DNA of 64,000 nucleotides from NCBI GenBank assembly GCA_041397525.1, contig JAWKWL010000001.1, positions 310,001 to 374,000 of the forward strand, written 5' to 3'. A program made the translations under genes and the position numbers. Every line of letters starts with the position of its first letter. The first letter of the stretch is position 1. Of the stretch, positions 63,693 to 64,000 are shown piece after piece. The notes below the pieces were generated by a model. It did no database searches and was not told where the DNA came from. It was given only the letters and a program-made list of their open reading frames with translations. The stretch comes from BOKV01 sp041397525 (lineage in GTDB: Bacteria > Pseudomonadota > Alphaproteobacteria > Rhizobiales > Rhizobiaceae).

Positions 63693-63789
63693 TGCTGGAT
63701 CCCCGCCAATCAACTGCTTCATCTTATGCTGTGCAACAAGATCAGCAAAGTGAATTTGATCACACTTGGATTTCATGTCCCCAAGCGCC

Positions 63790-63826
63790 AAAAAGCCCCG
63801 CCTGGATGGTCCAGGCGAGGGCTTTT
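63790..63826. terminator. bidirectional terminator
   Basis: AAAAGCCC-CGCCTGGA pairs with TCCAGGCG-A-GGGCTTTT (one bulge) around TGG, with an A-run and a T-run at the two ends. It terminates the minus-strand gene at 63864 and could also stop plus-strand reading. Confidence 0.88.
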
Positions 63827-63863
63827 GAGGGTGCCGGTTCTGCCGGCGGGGGAGCGAGGCTGC

Positions 63864-64000
63864 TTACTCGCAGACCTGGCTGATCGAGGAGGCGCGGTTG
63901 CCCCACTGGTCGATGGTCACTTCCTCACGGGTGAAGCAGCTCTGTGGGCGGACATTGACGAAAGTCGTCTGCTGTACCGGGCGGGCATTGAAACCATTAC
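63864..64000 (-). CDS. C-terminal end of an unidentified protein
   Basis: 45 in-frame codons run from the right window edge to the TAA at 63866-63864, ending in TIDQWGNRASSISQVCE. The preceding residues read PVQQTTFVNVRPQSCFTREE, with two cysteines that could form a disulfide in an exported protein. A strong terminator 38 bases after the stop supports a real gene. The family is not recognised and the start lies outside the window. Confidence 0.6.
   Translation of the reverse strand, partial: NGFNARPVQQTTFVNVRPQSCFTREEVTIDQWGNRASSISQVCE

Overview
The window looks like chromosomal DNA of an alphaproteobacterium of the Hyphomicrobiales (Rhizobiales). The strongest marker is the complete acpXL - fabZ-like - two ketosynthases - alcohol dehydrogenase - lpxXL cluster (33262-38771). 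It makes the very-long-chain secondary acyl group of lipid A that is typical of this order. The DNA is GC-rich and densely packed, with many 4-base ATGA overlaps, and I see no insertion sequences, phage genes, CRISPR arrays, rRNA or tRNA genes. It reads as a metabolically versatile heterotroph that uses sugars, amino acids, aromatic acids and methylated amines.

Layout from left to right. 1-3008 (minus): an operon of crotonase, MarR regulator and feruloyl-CoA synthase (cut by the window edge), behind a perfect palindrome that contains the -35 box. 3112-10293 (minus): dimethylglycine/sarcosine dehydrogenase-like flavoprotein, beta-hydroxyacid dehydrogenase, pirin, glutaryl-CoA dehydrogenase and PPi-dependent phosphofructokinase, with a LacI-type palindrome before the last. 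10464-13160 (plus): acyl-CoA synthetase (ADP-forming type) fused to a GNAT acetyltransferase. 13170-14768 (minus): GMC oxidoreductase. 14836-22146: a divergent amino-acid module, with a class-V aminotransferase-like protein, ornithine cyclodeaminase, RidA and agmatinase/arginase family enzyme on minus, facing a polar amino-acid ABC transporter on plus. 22154-29815: xylose module (xylA, xylB, ABC transporter) divergent from a ROK repressor. The repressor overlaps a di-heme cytochrome gene, which in turn overlaps a CRTAC1/ASPIC gene (29805-32911).

33262-38771: the lipid A very-long-chain fatty acid cluster. 39022-40631: nicotinamide riboside uptake and salvage (pnuC, nadR). 40699-41136: L,D-transpeptidase. 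41497-47932: M20 deacylase plus a dipeptide-type ABC transporter. 47943-48362: TerB-like protein. 48702-53233 (minus): NAD-dependent molybdenum formate dehydrogenase, with FdsG and FdsB fused. 53563-54582: betaine-homocysteine methyltransferase family. 54629-57258 (minus): ECF sigma factor and a membrane VWA protein. 57304-61451: 8-cysteine ferredoxin-like protein, MttB-family methyltransferase, its corrinoid protein and a DUF1638 protein. 61821-63692: secreted caspase-like protein. 63864-64000: the end of a small unknown protein.

A C1 theme links several regions. Methyl groups from quaternary or tertiary amines could leave through the MttB/corrinoid pair or the BHMT-like enzyme. N-methyl groups of dimethylglycine or sarcosine would be oxidised by the flavoprotein at 3112-5562, and the resulting C1 units could end as formate for the formate dehydrogenase. 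This is inference: no methyl-corrinoid:tetrahydrofolate methyltransferase and no corrinoid-activating ATPase lies inside the window. The most novel candidates are the di-heme cytochrome/CRTAC1 pair coupled to the xylose repressor, the DUF1638/MttB/ferredoxin neighbourhood, and the ECF sigma/VWA pair.
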